From Mycolicibacterium parafortuitum (lineage in GTDB: Bacteria > Actinomycetota > Actinomycetes > Mycobacteriales > Mycobacteriaceae), in NCBI RefSeq assembly GCF_002086815.1, contig NZ_MVID01000025.1:1-64000 (forward strand): a stretch of 64,000 nt of DNA, written 5' to 3'. A model generated the notes under the pieces. That model saw only the letters and a program-made list of their open reading frames with translations. It had not been told where the DNA came from and searched no databases. The position numbers and the translations under genes are program-made. Below, in pieces: positions 61,492-64,000 of the stretch. Numbering within the stretch: position 1 is the first letter of the stretch; the number at the start of each line of letters is the position of its first letter.

Positions 61492-62265
61492 ATGGATCTG
61501 ACCCAGCGCCTGGCGGGCAAGGTCGCCGTCATCACGGGCGGCGCCAGCGGTATCGGGCTCGCGACCGCCAAGCGGATGCGCTCCGAAGGCGCCATCGTCG
61601 TCATCGGGGATCTCGACGAGAAGACCGGCAAGTCGGTCGCCAACGACCTGAACGTGACCTTCGTGCAAGTGGACGTGTCCGACCAGGTCGCGGTGGACAA
61701 CTTGTTCGACACCGCGTTCGAGCTGCACGGCGGGGTGGACATCGCGTTCAACAACGCCGGCATCAGCCCGCCCGAGGATGATCTGATCGAGAACACCGGG
61801 ATCGACGCGTGGGACCGGGTGCAGGACATCAACCTCAAGTCGGTGTTCTTCTGCTGCAAGGCCGCGCTGCGTCACATGGTGCCCGCGCAGAAGGGGTCGA
61901 TCGTCAACACCGCGTCGTTCGTCGCCGTCAACGGTTCGGCGACGTCGCAGATCTCCTACACCGCGTCCAAGGGCGGTGTGCTGGCGATGTCACGCGAACT
62001 CGGTATCCAGTACGCGCGCCAGGGGATCCGGGTCAATGCGCTGTGCCCGGGACCGGTGAACACCCCGCTGCTGCAGGAGTTGTTCGCCAAGGATCCGGAG
62101 CGCGCCGCGCGCCGGCTGGTGCACGTGCCGATGGGGCGGTTCGCCGAGCCCGACGAACTGGCCGCCGCGGTCGCGTTCCTGGCCAGCGACGACGCGTCGT
62201 TCATCACCGGCTCGACGTTCCTGGTCGACGGCGGTATCACGGGCCACTACGTCACGCCGCTGTAG
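61492..62265 (+). CDS. SDR family oxidoreductase (Rv2857c-like)
   Basis: 257 aa, ATG at 61492 directly after the aldC TAA. SDR motifs: TGGASGIGLATAKRM (about 15-29), NNAG near 89, catalytic Ser in NTASFVAVNGS, YTASKGGVLAMS for YxxxK and ITGSTFLVDGG. In the operon it could oxidise the hydroxyl of a glutamylated alkanolamine to the aldehyde used by AldC. This would replace the PuuB oxidase, which is absent. Confidence 0.9.
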   Translation: MDLTQRLAGKVAVITGGASGIGLATAKRMRSEGAIVVIGDLDEKTGKSVANDLNVTFVQVDVSDQVAVDNLFDTAFELHGGVDIAFNNAGISPPEDDLIENTGIDAWDRVQDINLKSVFFCCKAALRHMVPAQKGSIVNTASFVAVNGSATSQISYTASKGGVLAMSRELGIQYARQGIRVNALCPGPVNTPLLQELFAKDPERAARRLVHVPMGRFAEPDELAAAVAFLASDDASFITGSTFLVDGGITGHYVTPL

Positions 62266-62270
62266 TCCTG

Positions 62271-63194
62271 ATGGCTGCCGAGCCCGAGGCGGAGCCGACA
62301 GCTTCCGACGAGCGCTTGCGCGAGGAGCCGACGGCTTCCGACGAGCGCTTGCGCGAGGAGCCGACGGCTTCCGACGAGCGCTTGCGCGAGGAGCCGACGG
62401 CTTCCGACGAGCGCTTGCGCGAGGAGCCGACGGCTTCCGACGAGCGCTTGCGCGAGGAGCCGACGGCTTCCGACGAGCGCTTGCGCGAGGAGCCGACGGC
62501 TTCCGACGCGCTGCTGAGCCCGGTGCGGCCGCTCAACGCGTTCGAGGACACCGTCGAGAGGCTGCTGCAGACCATCCGGCTCGGGGTGCTGCGGCCGGGT
62601 GGGTCGCTGCCTCCGGAACGGGAGCTTGCGACCAGGCTCGGGGTCAGTCGCGACACGGTGCGCGAGGCCATCAAGTCGCTGTCCGACGCGGGATATCTGG
62701 TGTCACGGCGGGGCCGCTACGGCGGCACCTTTCTGGCCGACGAGCTGCCGTCGCCGCGGCCCGACCATGTCGAGTTCGACCGCGCCGACATCGACGACGT
62801 CCTGCGGCTGCGGGAGATCCTCGAGGTCGGTGCCGCGCGGATGGCGGCGGGACGCACGCTGACCGACGCGGACCGAGAAGCGTTGCGTGCGCGGTTGATC
62901 GACGTGCGCTCCGCGGCTCCCGAGGATTTCCGCCGGCTGGACTCCCGTCTTCATCTCGCGATCGCCGAGGCCGCCGGTGTGCCGTCGCTGGTGCCGCTCG
63001 TCGCGCAGAACCGAATGCGCCTCAATGAGATGCTCGACTGCATACCGCTGCTGCGGCGCAACATCACCCACTCCGACGAGCAGCACGAGGCGATCGTGTC
63101 CGCGATCCTGGCCGGCGACGCCGACTCCGCCGCAGCGATGATGACCGCCCATGTCTGGGCATCTGCGGCACTGCTGCACGGTTTCTTGGACTGA
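62271..63194 (+). CDS. GntR family regulator (FCD) with N-terminal tandem-repeat extension
   Basis: 307 aa from ATG 62271, 5 bp after the SDR gene. Residues 8-73 are six copies of EPTASDERLRE, followed by a partial copy (EPTASD) to about residue 79; this is acidic, probably disordered sequence. The winged HTH starts at about 85 (NAFEDTVERLLQTIRLGVL; recognition helix GVSRDTVREAIKSLSDAGYL), and the FCD domain covers about 155-295 (LRLREILEVGAARMAAG; SRLHLAIAEAAG). It probably regulates the glnA4 operon. Homologs would be expected to start near LLSPVRPLNAF, so the repeat is an added extension. Confidence 0.9.
   Translation: MAAEPEAEPTASDERLREEPTASDERLREEPTASDERLREEPTASDERLREEPTASDERLREEPTASDERLREEPTASDALLSPVRPLNAFEDTVERLLQTIRLGVLRPGGSLPPERELATRLGVSRDTVREAIKSLSDAGYLVSRRGRYGGTFLADELPSPRPDHVEFDRADIDDVLRLREILEVGAARMAAGRTLTDADREALRARLIDVRSAAPEDFRRLDSRLHLAIAEAAGVPSLVPLVAQNRMRLNEMLDCIPLLRRNITHSDEQHEAIVSAILAGDADSAAAMMTAHVWASAALLHGFLD
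62292..62507 (+). repeat. 33-bp in-frame minisatellite, six copies plus 18 bp
   Basis: The unit encodes EPTASDERLRE. Six full copies run 62292-62489 and a partial copy 62490-62507. Copies 2-6 are identical in DNA; copy 1 differs at one base (ACA for ACG). Near-perfect identity points to recent expansion by slippage or unequal crossing-over. Because the unit is 33 bp, copy number can change without a frameshift. Confidence 0.95.
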
Positions 63195-63237
63195 CGGTCT
63201 GTCCACGCACCCGTGGGGCGAGCGGATTTGTCGGTGG

Positions 63238-63253
63238 TCGCACGTATGTTCGA
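63238..63253 (+). promoter_or_regulatory. LexA-type SOS box and leaderless promoter of the right DUF222 gene
   Basis: TCGCACGTATGTTCGA matches TCGAAC-N4-GTTCGA with one mismatch. It contains TATGTT (63245-63250), a -10-like hexamer exactly 6 nt before ATG 63257, so transcription probably begins at or next to the start codon and LexA would cover the -10. Confidence 0.72.
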
Positions 63254-63256
63254 AGT

Positions 63257-64000
63257 ATGTCGAGGGCGGAGTTGCAGGACGCGGTCAGCGCGCTGCGCGC
63301 CGCCTTCGACACCGTGGCGGCGTGCGATCTGGACCTGCTGACTCGCGATGAACTCGTCGAGGTGATGGACGAGTTGGAGAGTTTGGGGTGTCAGCTGCCC
63401 GGGCTGGGTCATCGGTTGTTGGCGCGGTTGCAGACCGAAACCACCGCCCGGGAGATGGGCGCGAAATCGTGGAAAGACGTGCTGCGGATCCGGTGGCGCA
63501 TCTCCGCGAGTGAAGCCAACCGGCGCCTGACCGAGGCTGCGGTGTTGGCGCCGCGGCCCTCGGTCACCGGGCCGACCCTGCCGCCGCTGCTACCCGCGAC
63601 CGCGGTCGCCCAGTCGCGGGGATTGATCAACCCCGAGCATGTCGAGGTGATCCGCAAAGCGGTCGACAAGCTGCCGGCCTGGGTGGATGCCGTGACTCGT
63701 GAGCAGTTCGAGGTCGATCTGGTGCGTACCGCGGTCGGGGTGGGGCCGAAGGAGGTGAAGGACGCCGCGGAGCTGACCTTGTTTCTGTTGGATCAGGACG
63801 GCCCCGAACCCGATGACACCGAACGTGCCCGCAAGCGTGGGGTGACCAAACACAAGCAGCGTGCTGACGGGATGATCGACCTGACCGCCACCTTGACCCC
63901 CGAAGCCTGGGCGGTGCTGGAGGTGCTGTTCGCCAAATACGCCGCCCCAGGTATGTGCAACCCCGCCGACCCGCAACCCTGCACCAGCGGCACGCCGTCG
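63257..64000 (+). CDS. DUF222 / 13E12 repeat family protein, 3' end outside the window
   Basis: 248 codons to the window edge, open throughout; start ATG 63257 (MSRAELQDAVSALRAAF). The DUF222 pattern is clear: RDELVEVMDELESLGCQLPGLGHRLLARLQ (about 35-64), LRIRWRISASEANRRLTEA, and DGMIDLTATLTPEAWAVLEVLFAKYAAPGMCNP (about 203-235). The HNH nuclease domain usual in this family would lie beyond the edge. An upstream ATG at 63246, in the position used by the left DUF222 gene (MFEV), is out of frame here. No SD is seen; leaderless expression under LexA is likely. Confidence 0.88.
   Translation, partial: MSRAELQDAVSALRAAFDTVAACDLDLLTRDELVEVMDELESLGCQLPGLGHRLLARLQTETTAREMGAKSWKDVLRIRWRISASEANRRLTEAAVLAPRPSVTGPTLPPLLPATAVAQSRGLINPEHVEVIRKAVDKLPAWVDAVTREQFEVDLVRTAVGVGPKEVKDAAELTLFLLDQDGPEPDDTERARKRGVTKHKQRADGMIDLTATLTPEAWAVLEVLFAKYAAPGMCNPADPQPCTSGTPS

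Noticed and set aside
62292..62507. CRISPR array
   Set aside because: Repeats are directly adjacent without spacers, in frame within a coding sequence; it is a minisatellite.

Overview
The window is high-GC actinobacterial DNA. It looks like a fast-growing mycobacterium (Mycolicibacterium-like). Evidence: two 13E12-type DUF222 genes, an MPT70/MPT83 fasciclin pair, a mycofactocin-type SDR, F420-type LLM oxidoreductases, a WS/DGAT acyltransferase, and a dxr-rip1-ispG-GNAT-PBP-map-glnA4-GATase-aldC-SDR order that matches the M. tuberculosis Rv2876-Rv2857c locus as I know it. No tRNA, rRNA, CRISPR, transposase or phage gene was seen.

Layout. 1-5.1 kb: start of a DUF222 gene leaving the window, two divergent LLM oxidoreductases, and a leftward block (MDR oxidoreductase, TesB thioesterase, SRPBCC, DUF427). 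5.2-11.1 kb: WS/DGAT, an unknown protein, DUF2631, an SDR, photolyase and a PuuE-like deacetylase. 11.1-12.4 kb: tandem fasciclin genes behind a SigK-like promoter. 12.5-19.6 kb: rightward dxr-rip1-ispG, two GNAT proteins (one with a gyrase-A-like N-terminus) and a penicillin-binding lipoprotein. 19.7-25.8 kb: DUF1707, a sulfotransferase/DUF1214 operon divergent from a TetR gene over a perfect 35-bp palindrome, a thioesterase, map, a lipoprotein and a degenerate hydrolase. 25.8-29.4 kb: an osmolyte (NAGGN) synthesis pair.

29.6-57.3 kb is an accessory catabolic block lying between map and glnA4, genes that are neighbours in M. tuberculosis. It holds: (a) a rightward operon of ten genes (DUF2848, hydratase-like, acyl-CoA ligase, two acyl-CoA dehydrogenases, VOC, maleate-isomerase-like, GMC oxidoreductase with small subunit, ALDH); (b) a leftward operon (amino-acid ABC transporter, ureohydrolase, class III aminotransferase, succinate-semialdehyde dehydrogenase), which reads as uptake of a guanidino acid or omega-amino acid and conversion to succinate; (c) a GntR/FCD regulator with an SDR; (d) an amidase facing an acetylpolyamine-amidohydrolase-like gene, an SDR and an oligopeptide-type ABC transporter. 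An identical 12-mer, ATTGTTGACAAT, lies before operon a, before operon b, in the SDR/gntR intergenic region, and upstream of glnA4. This ties the block and probably the glnA4 operon into one regulon, most simply under the GntR protein at 47720.

58.0-63.2 kb: glnA4, class I amidotransferase, aldehyde dehydrogenase, SDR and a second GntR regulator, consistent with gamma-glutamylation of an amine followed by oxidation and hydrolysis. This second regulator carries an in-frame 33-bp minisatellite (six copies plus a partial one) before its DNA-binding domain. The window ends in a second DUF222 gene; like the one at the left edge it appears leaderless with a LexA-type SOS box over its start.
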